64,000 nt of DNA from MWBF01 sp040772005 (GTDB lineage Bacteria; Chloroflexota; Anaerolineae; CG2-30-64-16). Below the pieces are notes generated by a model that was not told the DNA's origin, searched no databases, and saw only the letters and a list, made by a program, of their open reading frames with translations. Positions within the stretch are counted from its first letter, which is position 1. Each line of letters starts with the position of its first letter. Positions 9,054 to 17,179 of this stretch are shown here, piece by piece. Position numbers and translations under genes: made by a program. The DNA lies in contig JAXGYZ010000011.1 of assembly GCA_040772005.1 (NCBI GenBank), forward strand, positions 145,911-209,910. Direction: 5' to 3'.

Positions 9054-9413
9054 ATGAACATCAAAAAGGGCGATAAGGTGGTGGTCATTTCCGGTGACGA
9101 CCGCGGCAGCGAGGGCGAGGTGCAGCGCGTGATCCGGGCCAAGTGGGGCAAGGGTCGCAAGGCGGGCGAGCGCAAGGTCGAGGCGGATCGCGTCGTGGTG
9201 GCAGGCGTCAACCTGATCAAGAAGCACCAGCGCCGCACCGGCAATGTCAATACCCAGTTCGGCATCATCGAGCGCGAAGCGCCGATTCACATTTCGAACG
9301 TCATGCTCGTCTGCCCGAAGTGCGGCAAGGCCACGCGCGTGGGACATCAGACTTTCGCAGACGGCACGCGGGCCCGCCTGTGCAAGCAGTGTGGCGAAAC
9401 GATTGATGCGTAA
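9054..9413 (+). CDS. rplX: 50S ribosomal protein L24 with zinc ribbon
   Basis: L24 nucleates 50S assembly. The 119-residue protein starts MNIKKGDKVVVISGDDRGSEG (KOW motif) and ends in a CPKCGKATRVG...CKQCGE module with two CxxC pairs, probably binding zinc. This longer four-Cys form is absent from E. coli L24. I chose ATG 9054, after AAGGA. The open frame extending upstream runs through the palindrome and is not coding. Confidence 0.96.
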   Translation: MNIKKGDKVVVISGDDRGSEGEVQRVIRAKWGKGRKAGERKVEADRVVVAGVNLIKKHQRRTGNVNTQFGIIEREAPIHISNVMLVCPKCGKATRVGHQTFADGTRARLCKQCGETIDA

Positions 9414-9510
9414 AGGGCCGGGCCGGCGCCCTGGCGCCCGGTCAGCCTGGCAGGCATCGCTCCGCTCAGGGCAGCCAAGCCGCCCTGTACACGGACAGGA
9501 GTAAGTTGAG

Positions 9511-10056
9511 ATGGCAATACCTAGATTGTTGGAGCGCTACCGCACTGAAGTGGTGCCTGCGCTGGAAAAAGAGTTCGGTTACGCGAACATCATGCAGGTG
9601 CCGCGGATCGTGAAGGTCGTACTCAACATCGGCATGGGCGAGGCGCTGCAAAACGCGAAGGCGTTGGATGCGGCGGCCGGTGACTTGCAGACCATCGCCG
9701 GCCAGAAGCCGGTCTTCACGAAGGCGAAGAAGTCGGTGGCGGCGTTCAAGCTGCGCGAGGGCAACACGATCGGCGTGACGGTGACGCTGCGCAGCGAGCG
9801 GATGTGGAGTTTCCTGGACCGGCTGATCAATATCGCGCTGCCGCGCCTGCGTGACTTCCGCGGCATTTCGCCGGACTCCTTTGATGGTCACGGCAATTAC
9901 AGCCTGGGGCTGCGCGAACAACTGCTGTTCCCGGAGATCCAGTACGACAAGATTGATAAGGTGCGCGGGATGGCCATCACCATCGTGACGACGGCGCAGA
10001 CGGACGAAGAAGGCCGCCGGTTGCTGCAACTGATGGGCATGCCGTTCAGCAAGTAG
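9511..10056 (+). CDS. rplE: 50S ribosomal protein L5
   Basis: L5 binds 5S rRNA and helps place it in the central protuberance. The 181-residue protein has MAIPRLLERYRTEVVPALEKEFGY, then NIMQVPRIVKVVLNIGMGEA and IQYDKIDKVRGMAITIVTTAQTDEE. Normal length. It follows a 97-nt GC-rich spacer after rplX with no gene in it, and an AGGAG site. Confidence 0.98.
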   Translation: MAIPRLLERYRTEVVPALEKEFGYANIMQVPRIVKVVLNIGMGEALQNAKALDAAAGDLQTIAGQKPVFTKAKKSVAAFKLREGNTIGVTVTLRSERMWSFLDRLINIALPRLRDFRGISPDSFDGHGNYSLGLREQLLFPEIQYDKIDKVRGMAITIVTTAQTDEEGRRLLQLMGMPFSK

Positions 10057-10065
10057 GAGGAATCT

Positions 10066-10248
10066 GTGGCGAAAACATGTATGCCGATCCGCGAACAGCG
10101 CCGCAAGTATGCGGTGCGTGTGCGCAACCGCTGCAGTATCTGCGGCCGGCCGCGGGGCTATATGCGCCGGTTTGATCTCTGCCGCATTTGCTTCCGTGAT
10201 CAGGCGTTGCGGGGCAATCTGCCCGGGGTCGTCAAGTCGAGCTGGTAA
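10066..10248 (+). CDS. rpsZ: 30S ribosomal protein S14, zinc-binding short form
   Basis: S14 belongs to the 30S head. This 60-residue form carries CSICGRPRGYMRRFDLCRIC, the two CxxC pairs of the zinc-dependent type N/Z S14. The start is GTG at 10066, seven bases after AGGAGG. The symbol rpsN is also used. Confidence 0.96.
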   Translation: MAKTCMPIREQRRKYAVRVRNRCSICGRPRGYMRRFDLCRICFRDQALRGNLPGVVKSSW

Positions 10249-10380
10249 AGGCTCACCCGTCGAGGGCTGAGCAGACCCGTGAGGGAATGCCCCGCCGAGG
10301 GGCCGGAATCCTGGATTGGGCCATCAGCTGCCAATCGCGGCCGACTCGAATCCCAGGTGATCCGTTTGAAGGAGTAAGTA

Positions 10381-10776
10381 ATGGTCAACGATCCGATCGC
10401 CGATATGCTGGCGCGAATTCGCAACGGCATGCTGGTGCGGCATAAACAAATCGTCGTGCCGGGCTCGAAGGTCAAGGTGGCGGTGGCGCGCATCCTGAAG
10501 GATGAGGGCTTCATCAAGGACTTCGAGGTTACGAAGGACACCCCTCAACCGCAACTGCGGGTGGTGCTGAAGTACGACCGCGACCGTAAGTCGATTGTCA
10601 CCGGGATGAAGCGGGTGAGCCGGCCGGGCCGCCGCGTCTACGTGAAACGCTCGGAGATCCCGTGGGTCCTCAGCGGGCTGGGCATTGCCATTCTGAGCAC
10701 GCCGCAGGGGATCATGTCCGACCAGAAAGCGCGTCGGCTGGGTCTGGGCGGCGAAGTGCTCTGCTACGTGTGGTAG
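10381..10776 (+). CDS. rpsH: 30S ribosomal protein S8
   Basis: S8 binds the central domain of 16S rRNA and in E. coli represses the spc operon. The 131-residue product begins MVNDPIADMLARIRNGMLVRH and ends GIMSDQKARRLGLGGEVLCYVW. The 132-nt spacer after rpsZ has no ORF but a GATTGG/CCAATC stem (10314-10336). An AAGGAG site precedes the ATG. Confidence 0.98.
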   Translation: MVNDPIADMLARIRNGMLVRHKQIVVPGSKVKVAVARILKDEGFIKDFEVTKDTPQPQLRVVLKYDRDRKSIVTGMKRVSRPGRRVYVKRSEIPWVLSGLGIAILSTPQGIMSDQKARRLGLGGEVLCYVW

Positions 10777-10787
10777 GAGGCAGGACA

Positions 10788-11351
10788 GTGTCGCGTATTG
10801 GTAAACTACCGGTCTCGCTGCCGAAGGGCGTGAGCATTACGGTGGGCGAGTCCAACCTGGTGACTGTGAAGGGGCCGAAGGGCCAGTTGCAGCAGCAGTT
10901 ACCCCAGGAGATGGGCATCGAAGTGGCCGACAGCGAAGTGGTCGTGAACCGGCCGAGCGATGCCAAGACCCACAAGGCACTCCACGGATTGACCCGGGCC
11001 CTGCTGAACAATATGGTGACCGGCGTCAACAGTGGGTTCAGCCGGGTGCTTGAGGTGGAAGGCGTCGGCTACCGGGCCGGCCTGATGGGCAAGAACCTGG
11101 TCGTCATCGTCGGCTACTCGCATCCGGTCGAGTTCATGCCGCCGCCCGGCATTGCCTTTGAGGTCGATAAGTCTGGCCGTGTCATTACGGTCAGCGGTAT
11201 CGATAAACAAGCTGTGGGCCAGATGGCCGCTCAGATCCGCGAACTCCGCGTGCCGGAGCCCTACAAGGGCAAGGGCATCCGCTATCAGGGCGAGGTTGTG
11301 CGCCAGAAGGCGGGCAAGAGCGGTAAAGTTGGCGGTAAGGGTAAGAAGTAG
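10788..11351 (+). CDS. rplF: 50S ribosomal protein L6
   Basis: L6 lies near the factor-binding site of the 50S subunit. The 187-residue protein has two similar domains and the signature VPEPYKGKGIRYQGE near the end, followed by a Lys/Gly-rich tail. It starts with GTG at 10788 (SRIGKLPVSLPKGV), with TAGGAGG upstream. The longer open frame from 10662 overlaps rpsH and is rejected. Confidence 0.96.
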   Translation: MSRIGKLPVSLPKGVSITVGESNLVTVKGPKGQLQQQLPQEMGIEVADSEVVVNRPSDAKTHKALHGLTRALLNNMVTGVNSGFSRVLEVEGVGYRAGLMGKNLVVIVGYSHPVEFMPPPGIAFEVDKSGRVITVSGIDKQAVGQMAAQIRELRVPEPYKGKGIRYQGEVVRQKAGKSGKVGGKGKK

Positions 11352-11371
11352 AGTTAGCTCGGAGAAGGTCA

Positions 11372-11737
11372 ATGGCCGAAAAATCGAGTCAAGTCGCTCG
11401 CCAGCGCCGCCATGAGCGGATTCGCCGCCATGTGCAGGGCACGGCAGAGCGCCCCCGTCTGAATGTGTTCCGCAGCCTGCAGCATATCTATGCGCAGGTG
11501 ATTGATGACGAGCGCGGGCATACGCTGGCCTCGGCATCCACGATTGATCCGGACCTGCGCGAGCAGTTGGACGGGTTGAACAAGTCGCAGCAGGCCGCGC
11601 GGGTGGGCCAGTTGGTGGCTCAACGGGCCCTGGCACAGGGCCTCAAGAAGGTTGTCTTCGATCGCGGCGGTTACCCGTACCACGGCCGCATCAAGGCGCT
11701 GGCCGATGGCGCTCGCGAGGGCGGGCTAGAGTTCTAG
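11372..11737 (+). CDS. rplR: 50S ribosomal protein L18
   Basis: L18 binds 5S rRNA with L5. The 121-residue product has the basic N-terminus (RQRRHERIRRHVQGTAERPRL), NVFRSLQHIYAQVIDDERG, and ends VVFDRGGYPYHGRIKALADGAREGGLEF, all family hallmarks. A GGAGAAGG-type site precedes ATG. Confidence 0.98.
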   Translation: MAEKSSQVARQRRHERIRRHVQGTAERPRLNVFRSLQHIYAQVIDDERGHTLASASTIDPDLREQLDGLNKSQQAARVGQLVAQRALAQGLKKVVFDRGGYPYHGRIKALADGAREGGLEF

Positions 11738-11752
11738 CTAGTTGGAGGTCTG

Positions 11753-12406
11753 ATGCCAGGCAAAGAGAGAAGAGGGCAAGGGCAAGGCACGGGTGGACCG
11801 GGCGGGCAGAACCGTGATCGGCAGGGCCAGGGTCAAGGCCAGGGCCAGGGCCGTGATCGGCAGCCGCGCCGGCCGCGCGAGCGCGAAGAAGAGCGCGATC
11901 AGCTCGACGAGCGCGTGGTGCATGTTGCCCGTACATCCAAGGTGCTTAAGGGCGGCCGCCGGTTTGCCTTCCGGGCAGTGGTGGTCGTCGGTGATAATCA
12001 TGGGCAGGTCGGGTTCGGCGTCGGCAAGGCGCGCGAGGTGCCCGAGGCCGTCCGTAAGGCGTCCGAGCGCGCGCGGGGCAGCATGCGCCGGGTTCCCACG
12101 GCCGGGACGACGATCCCGCACATCGTGACGGGTGACTTCAGCGCGGCGCGCGTGTTGCTGCGGCCGGCGTCGCCCGGCACCGGCGTCATCGCGGGCGGCG
12201 GCGTGCGTGCGGTCCTCGAGGCCGCAGGCATCCGCGACATCCTGACCAAGTCGCAGGGCAGCGCCAATATGCTGAACGTCGTGGCCGCCACCTTCAAGGC
12301 TCTGGGTGAACTCAAGGACCCGGAGGAAGAGGCCAAGCGGCGCAACCGGCCCGTCGAGGCGTTGACCCCGTACTGGCTGCGTGGAGGGAAAGATGGCGAG
12401 CAATAA
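11753..12406 (+). CDS. rpsE: 30S ribosomal protein S5 with Gln/Gly/Arg-rich N-terminal tail
   Basis: S5 secures decoding accuracy at the 30S neck. The core (DERVVHVARTSKVLKGGRRF, then GVGKAREVPEAVRKASERAR and GVRAVLEAAGIRDILTKSQGS) is standard. The first 45 or so residues form a low-complexity tail of GQ, GG and R units, with a QGQGQGQGQ run coded by a tandem DNA repeat near 11822-11851. The start at 11753 follows GGAGG. The end overlaps rpmD by 14 bases. Confidence 0.97.
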   Translation: MPGKERRGQGQGTGGPGGQNRDRQGQGQGQGQGRDRQPRRPREREEERDQLDERVVHVARTSKVLKGGRRFAFRAVVVVGDNHGQVGFGVGKAREVPEAVRKASERARGSMRRVPTAGTTIPHIVTGDFSAARVLLRPASPGTGVIAGGGVRAVLEAAGIRDILTKSQGSANMLNVVAATFKALGELKDPEEEAKRRNRPVEALTPYWLRGGKDGEQ

Positions 12407-12587
12407 GAAGCTGCACGTCACCTACTCGACCAGCTCGATCGGTGTCAAGAAAGATCAGAAGGAAACCGTACGGCGATTGGGCCTGCGCAAGCTGGGGCAG
12501 ACCGTGGAACATGACGACACCCCTGTGGTGCGCGGCATGATCCATAAGGTGCGCCACCTGGTCACCGTAGAGGAAGTGGACGCATGA
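12393..12587 (+). CDS. rpmD: 50S ribosomal protein L30
   Basis: L30 is a small 23S rRNA binder. The 64-residue protein has KKLHVTYSTSSIGVKKDQKETVRRLGLRKL and ends RGMIHKVRHLVTVEEV, typical of the family. I chose ATG 12393, which follows GTGGAGGGAAAG within the end of rpsE. Its stop overlaps the rplO start (ATGA). Confidence 0.95.
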   Translation: MASNKKLHVTYSTSSIGVKKDQKETVRRLGLRKLGQTVEHDDTPVVRGMIHKVRHLVTVEEVDA

Positions 12588-13039
12588 AGCAGCATGATTT
12601 GCAACCGGCTCCCGGTTCACGAAAAGACTCGACGCGCGCGGGCCGCGGTATTTCCGCGGGCCGCGGCAAGACGGGCGGCCGTGGCACGAAGGGCCAGAAC
12701 TCACGCTCCGGCGGGACGAAGCGCCCGTACTTCGAGGGCGGTCAGTTGCCCCTCGTGCGCCGGCTGCCGCATCTGGCCGGGTTCAAGAACCGCTGGCGGG
12801 TGGAGTATGCGCCGGTCAACCTGGAACGGCTGAGCATCTTCGAGGCGGGCACGGAAGTGACGCCCGAACTGATGATGGCGATGGGGCTGATCAAGTCCGC
12901 GGCGCGGCCGGTCAAGGTGCTCGGTGACGGTGAGCTCGGTGTGGCCCTGACTGTCAAGGCCCACAAGTTCTCGACCTCCGCGCGGGAGAAGATCCTGGCG
13001 GCCGGCGGCTCCGTCGAAGAGCTGACACACGAAGCATGA
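12584..13039 (+). CDS. rplO: 50S ribosomal protein L15
   Basis: L15 is a late assembly protein with a Gly-rich extended N-terminus. The 151-residue product has AGRGISAGRGKTGGRGTKGQ, then GGQLPLVRRLPHLAGFKNR, and a C-terminal globular part (VKVLGDGELGVALTVKAHKFS). It overlaps rpmD by four bases, a coupling arrangement. Confidence 0.97.
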   Translation: MKQHDLQPAPGSRKDSTRAGRGISAGRGKTGGRGTKGQNSRSGGTKRPYFEGGQLPLVRRLPHLAGFKNRWRVEYAPVNLERLSIFEAGTEVTPELMMAMGLIKSAARPVKVLGDGELGVALTVKAHKFSTSAREKILAAGGSVEELTHEA

Positions 13040-13141
13040 CGCATGACGGACGACGAGCGATGGACGAACGGCGGCTGAATATCAGCAGTCCTTCGTCCCT
13101 CGTTGCGTCCCCCATCAGCGGTCTGCCGTCTTCCGTTCACA
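13040..13141 (+). repeat. Composite word palindrome between rplO and secY (family F)
   Basis: GATGGACGAA- and GACGCATGACG-like words on the left are matched by TTCGTCCCTCGTTGCGTCC and GTCTTCCGTTC complements on the right. It fills the whole spacer ahead of the secY ribosome-binding site. Same architecture as the 3602 and 5330 elements but with different words. Confidence 0.6.
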
Positions 13142-13153
13142 AGGGAGAGCACT

Positions 13154-14497
13154 ATGATTGAAGCCGTCCGCAATGCGTTTCGGCTGCCCGACCTGCGCCG
13201 TAAGCTGTTGATTACCCTGGGGATCCTGGTCATCTACCGGCTGGCGTCGCACATCCCGGTGCCCGGCGTGAATCGTGAGGCCCTGGCGACGATTTTTCAG
13301 CAGAACCAGTTATTGGGCCTGCTCAACCTGTTGTCAGGCGGCGCACTGAGCAACTTCTCGGTCATGGCGATGGGGGTGTACCCGTACATCACCGCCTCCA
13401 TTATCGTGCAGTTGTTGGTTCCCATCATCCCCCAACTGCAAGAACTGCAGAAAGAGGGTGAGGCGGGCCGCACGAAGCTGAACCAGTACACCAACATCCT
13501 GACGATTCCGTTGGCGCTGCTGCAGGGGTTCGGCCAGTCTTCGCTGCTGGCAAATCCCGGCGCGACGACGGCCGGTGCGGTGTTGAGCGAGTTCGGGTTG
13601 CGCACGTATCCGCTGCAGACGATTGTCATCCTGGCCTCGCTGACCGCAGGCACGATGCTGGCGATGTGGCTCGGCCAGTTGATTACCGAACAGGGTATCG
13701 GCAACGGCGTTTCCATCATCATCTTCGGCGGCATCATTGCCGGTCTGCCGGCCAATATCCGCTCGACCCTGGTGCAGGGCGGCGTCTTGCAGTTGATCGC
13801 GTTCCTGCTGGTGACGGTCTTTACGGTCGCCATCATCGTGGTCGTGCAGGAAGGCCAGCGCCGGATTCCGGTGCAGTATGGCAAGCGGGTGCGGGCCATG
13901 CGCGGCAACCGGCTCATGGTGGTCGGCGGGCAGAGCACGCATGTGCCGCTGCGGGTCAACTCCGCCGGCATGATCCCGCTGATCTTTGCCAGCAGTATGC
14001 TGGTGTTCCCGGGGACGATTGCCAGCTATCTGTTGAACTCGCCGAGCACGGTCGTGCGCAATATCGCGACCGGCGTGTATAACTTCTTTAGCTGGGACAA
14101 TGCGCCGTACTGGATCATGTACTTTGTCCTGGTTGTGGCGTTCACGTACTTCTATACGGACGTGATCTTCCGCCAGCAGAATCTCTCGGAGACGCTGCAG
14201 CGCCAGGGTGGGTTCATTCCGGGCATCCGGCCGGGCATCAATACGGAGCGCTATCTGAACCGGGTCCTGTCGCGCATCACGCTGGTCGGCGCGTTGTTCC
14301 TGGGGTTCGTGGCGATCCTGCCGTGGCTGGTGCACCTGGTTTTCGGCGTTGCCAATCCGGGCGCGGCCGCAACTTCCAGCACGCTGCTGGTTTCCAGCAC
14401 GGGCCTGCTGATCGTGGTCGGCGTGGTGCTCGACACCATGAAGCAGCTCGAAGCGCAGCTCTTGATGCGGCACTACGAAGGCTTCATCCGGAAATAG
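13154..14497 (+). CDS. secY: Protein translocase subunit SecY
   Basis: SecY is the membrane channel for unfolded secreted and membrane proteins. The 447-residue product has ten likely membrane helices. Landmarks are YRLASHIPVPGVN, the plug and second helix region (LNLLSGGALSNFSVMAMGVYPYI), GIGNGVSIIIFGGI and the C-terminal SSTGLLIVVGVVLDTMKQLEAQLLMRHYEGF. ATG 13154 follows GGGAGAG. An upstream in-frame extension lies in the repeat and is rejected. Confidence 0.98.
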   Translation: MIEAVRNAFRLPDLRRKLLITLGILVIYRLASHIPVPGVNREALATIFQQNQLLGLLNLLSGGALSNFSVMAMGVYPYITASIIVQLLVPIIPQLQELQKEGEAGRTKLNQYTNILTIPLALLQGFGQSSLLANPGATTAGAVLSEFGLRTYPLQTIVILASLTAGTMLAMWLGQLITEQGIGNGVSIIIFGGIIAGLPANIRSTLVQGGVLQLIAFLLVTVFTVAIIVVVQEGQRRIPVQYGKRVRAMRGNRLMVVGGQSTHVPLRVNSAGMIPLIFASSMLVFPGTIASYLLNSPSTVVRNIATGVYNFFSWDNAPYWIMYFVLVVAFTYFYTDVIFRQQNLSETLQRQGGFIPGIRPGINTERYLNRVLSRITLVGALFLGFVAILPWLVHLVFGVANPGAAATSSTLLVSSTGLLIVVGVVLDTMKQLEAQLLMRHYEGFIRK

Positions 14498-14509
14498 AGG
14501 ATCGGAAAC

Positions 14510-15193
14510 ATGAACGTCGGGCAACCCTTGTATATCGTCATGTTAGGGGCGCCGGGTGCCGGTAAGGGCACGCAGGCCCGGCTGCTGTCGGAGGCGTTGG
14601 GTCTGCCGCAGGTTTCTTCCGGGGATATCTTCCGCGAGAACCTGAAGGACCAGACGCCGCTCGGCCTGCTGGCGAAGCAGTACATGGACGCCGGGGGGCT
14701 GGTCCCCGACGATGTGACGATCAATATGGTGATGGACCGCCTGGGCCGGCCGGACTGCGCCCGCGGGGTCATCCTGGATGGCTTCCCGCGCACCCTGGCG
14801 CAGGCGGACGCGCTCGACCAGGCACTCCAGAGCCGGGGGCAGCGCATCGGCGTGGCCCCGCTGCTCGAAGTGGCCGACGAAGCGGTGATTGCGCGATTGG
14901 CAGGCCGTCGAGTTTGCCGTGAGTGCCAGGCGATGTATAATATAGATTCGTCGCCGTCGCAGGTCGAAGGCAAGTGCGACAAGTGTGGCGGCGAGCTGTA
15001 TCGCCGCGCAGACGACGATCCCGAGACGGTCCGCAACCGGCTGTTTGTGTATTACAAGCAGACGGCGCCGTTGATCGGCTACTACTATGCGCACCGTTTG
15101 CTGGTTCCGCTCAGCGGCGACCGGCCGGTCGAGGTGGTGCAGGCCGATTTGCGGGCGGCAGTGAATGCGGCGGCGAGCGCCCAGGTGCATTAG
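14510..15193 (+). CDS. adk: Adenylate kinase, zinc-lid type
   Basis: Converts ATP and AMP to two ADP. The 227-residue protein has the P-loop GAPGAGKGTQ, the AMP site VSSGDIFRE and DGFPRTLAQA. A long LID domain carries CRECQAMYN and CDKCGGELYRR, four Cys likely to hold zinc. It follows secY by 12 bases, the common secY-adk-map order, and its stop abuts the map start. Confidence 0.97.
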   Translation: MNVGQPLYIVMLGAPGAGKGTQARLLSEALGLPQVSSGDIFRENLKDQTPLGLLAKQYMDAGGLVPDDVTINMVMDRLGRPDCARGVILDGFPRTLAQADALDQALQSRGQRIGVAPLLEVADEAVIARLAGRRVCRECQAMYNIDSSPSQVEGKCDKCGGELYRRADDDPETVRNRLFVYYKQTAPLIGYYYAHRLLVPLSGDRPVEVVQADLRAAVNAAASAQVH

Positions 15194-15964
15194 GTGGTGG
15201 TCCTTAAGTCGCGCAATGAGATTGCGCTGATGCGTGAGGCGGGGCGGATCGTGGCGCGGGTGCATGATGCGCTGCGCGAGATGGTCCGGCCCGGGGTCAC
15301 GACGGCTGAACTGGATGCGAAGGCTGAGGCAATCATCCGCGGCCACGATGCCATACCGGCGTTCCTGGGCTATCCGCACACGGGGCGGAACGATTTCCCG
15401 GCCACCATCTGCGCCTCCATCAACGAGGAAGTGGTCCACGGCATCCCGAGCCAGCAGCGCTGGCTGGAGCCGGGCGACATCATCAGCATCGACGTGGGCG
15501 CCATCTACAAGGGGTGGGTGGGCGATTCGGCCTGGACCTACCCGGTGGGCCAGATCGATGAGGAGAGCCAGCGGCTGCTTGCCGCGACCGAGGGGAGCCT
15601 GTGGGCAGGGATCGCGCAGGCGCGGCCCGGTCACTTCCTGTCCGACGTCTCGCGGGCAATCGAGAACCATGTGACGCAACACAACTTCTCGGTGGTGCGC
15701 GAGTACACGGGACATGGGGTAGGGCGGCGCATGCACGAGGAGCCGCAGGTGCTCAACTTCGTGCCGTCCGGCGCAGGCCGGGGGCCGAAGCTGCGCCCGG
15801 GGCTCACGATGGCGCTGGAGCCGATGGTCAACGTCGGCACCTGGCGCACGCGTGTGCTGGCCGACGGTTGGGTGGTAGTAACGGCAGACGGCCAACGCTC
15901 GGCACACTTCGAGCATACGATTGCCGTCACCGAAGGTGAACCGGAAGTTCTGACGGTTTTATGA
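15194..15964 (+). CDS. map: Methionine aminopeptidase type I
   Basis: Removes the initiator Met from nascent proteins. In the 256-residue product the metal ligands are visible: D in SIDVGAIYKGW, D in WVGDSAWTY, H in TGHGVGRRMH, E in ALEPM and E in HFEHTIAV. The start is GTG at 15194 with AGGTG upstream inside adk; a second GTG follows at 15197. The next gene is rpmJ. The usual infA is not found in between. Confidence 0.96.
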   Translation: MVVLKSRNEIALMREAGRIVARVHDALREMVRPGVTTAELDAKAEAIIRGHDAIPAFLGYPHTGRNDFPATICASINEEVVHGIPSQQRWLEPGDIISIDVGAIYKGWVGDSAWTYPVGQIDEESQRLLAATEGSLWAGIAQARPGHFLSDVSRAIENHVTQHNFSVVREYTGHGVGRRMHEEPQVLNFVPSGAGRGPKLRPGLTMALEPMVNVGTWRTRVLADGWVVVTADGQRSAHFEHTIAVTEGEPEVLTVL

Positions 15965-16015
15965 CCGGCAGCCCCGGCGGTTGGGCCGGGGGTGGACCGG
16001 TGTAGGAGTGATCAC

Positions 16016-16129
16016 ATGAAAGTTCGACCTTCTGTCAAGCGCATCTGCGCTAAGTGCAAGATCGTGCGGCGCGACGGGGTGGTGCGGGTCATCTGCACGA
16101 ACCCGAAGCACAAGCAGCGCCAGGGTTAA
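16016..16129 (+). CDS. rpmJ: 50S ribosomal protein L36
   Basis: A 37-residue zinc-binding protein of the large subunit. It reads MKVRPSVKRICAKCK, then VRRDGVVRVICTNPKHKQRQG, with the C-x2-C...C...H zinc ligands intact (the C+ form). TAGGAG precedes the ATG. It lies between map and rpsM as in most bacteria. Confidence 0.95.
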   Translation: MKVRPSVKRICAKCKIVRRDGVVRVICTNPKHKQRQG

Positions 16130-16150
16130 TCAGGTTTTTGGGAGGAGCGC

Positions 16151-16528
16151 ATGGCTCGTATTGCTGGTGTAGACCTGCCGCGGGATAAGCGGGCGGAAAT
16201 CGGCCTGACTTATATCTTCGGCATTGGGCCGACGTCAAGCAAGGAGATTCTGCAGATGACGGGCATCAGCCCGGACCTGCGGATCAAGGATCTGGACGAG
16301 GCTCAGATCGCGCGGCTGCGCGATGTCATCGAGCGAAACTACAAGGTGGAAGGCGACCTGCGGCGTGAGGTCAACATGAACATCAAGCGCCTGCAGGAAA
16401 TCGGCAGCTACCGCGGCCTGCGGCATCGCCGCAATCTGCCGGCGCACGGCCAGCGTACCCGGACGAACGCCCGCACGAAGCGCGGCGCGCGCAAGACGGT
16501 GCCCGGCAAGAAGCGCGCCCGGAAGTAA
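16151..16528 (+). CDS. rpsM: 30S ribosomal protein S13
   Basis: S13 contacts the P-site tRNA and forms bridges to the 50S subunit. The 125-residue product has MARIAGVDLPRDKRAEIGLTYIFGIG, the helix-hairpin-helix part, and the basic tail RGLRHRRNLPAHGQRTRTNARTKRGARK. A GGGAGGAG site precedes the start. Normal length. Confidence 0.98.
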   Translation: MARIAGVDLPRDKRAEIGLTYIFGIGPTSSKEILQMTGISPDLRIKDLDEAQIARLRDVIERNYKVEGDLRREVNMNIKRLQEIGSYRGLRHRRNLPAHGQRTRTNARTKRGARKTVPGKKRARK

Positions 16529-16548
16529 TAGGGAGTTGGAGCTACAGA

Positions 16549-16971
16549 ATGCCTAGACCGACAGCAACTAGCCCCGCAGCGGGGCGCCGAGCGCGGCGTG
16601 CCGGTCCGCGCCGTGAGAAGAAGCAGGTGCCGCAGGGCCAGGTGCATATTCAGTCCACGTTCAACAACACGATTGTTACTGTGACGGATCCGCAGGGCAA
16701 TACGTTGACCTGGACGAGCACCGGGGCGGCGGGTTTCAAGGGTTCGCGCAAGAGCACGCCCTATGCCGCGCAGTTGGCGGCGGCGCAGGCGGCCAAGCAG
16801 GCCATGGACCTGGGCATGCGCGAGGCCGATGTCTTTCTGAAGGGGCCTGGCCCCGGCCGCGAGTCGGCGATTCGTTCGTTGCAGGCCGCGGGGCTGCGCG
16901 TGCGGTCCATTACGGACATCACGCCCATCCCGCATAACGGCTGCCGCCCGCCGAAGAAGCGGCGCGTGTAG
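16549..16971 (+). CDS. rpsK: 30S ribosomal protein S11
   Basis: S11 lies on the platform near the E site. The 140-residue protein has GQVHIQSTFNNTIVTVTDPQGNTLTW, GPGPGRESAIRSLQAAGLRV and the end ITDITPIPHNGCRPPKKRRV. The N-terminus has about ten more Pro/Ala/Arg residues than E. coli S11. GGGAGTTGGAG precedes ATG. Confidence 0.98.
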   Translation: MPRPTATSPAAGRRARRAGPRREKKQVPQGQVHIQSTFNNTIVTVTDPQGNTLTWTSTGAAGFKGSRKSTPYAAQLAAAQAAKQAMDLGMREADVFLKGPGPGRESAIRSLQAAGLRVRSITDITPIPHNGCRPPKKRRV

Positions 16972-16975
16972 CACG

Positions 16976-17086
16976 ATTGCAGATTGCAGATGTGCGAAGC
17001 AGAGCTTCGCCCAGATTACAGATTGGCTCCAGACCGATCGATCACCATTCTGTCATCTCTAGTCTTCAATCTTCAATCTGGAATCG
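16976..17086 (+). repeat. Composite word palindrome between rpsK and rpsD (family F)
   Basis: Left words GATTGCA, GATTACA and GATTGGC are matched by TCTTCAATC, TTCAATCTG and GGAATCG on the right. A small CGAAG...CTTCG hairpin lies inside. The rest of the 208-nt spacer up to rpsD holds no supported gene. Confidence 0.65.
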
Positions 17087-17179
17087 TCTTTGGGGAGAGG
17101 GATGAAAGTCGCCAAGCTGTAAACCTCTCGACCCCGCTGAGACGGGACTCCGAACAGTTATTTTCTAGTGGAGGAAAAG

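Noticed and set aside
17102..17122. Six-codon ORF MKVAKL before rpsD as a leader peptide
   Set aside because: Short open frames like this occur by chance; no regulatory codon run and no clear attenuator pair with it.
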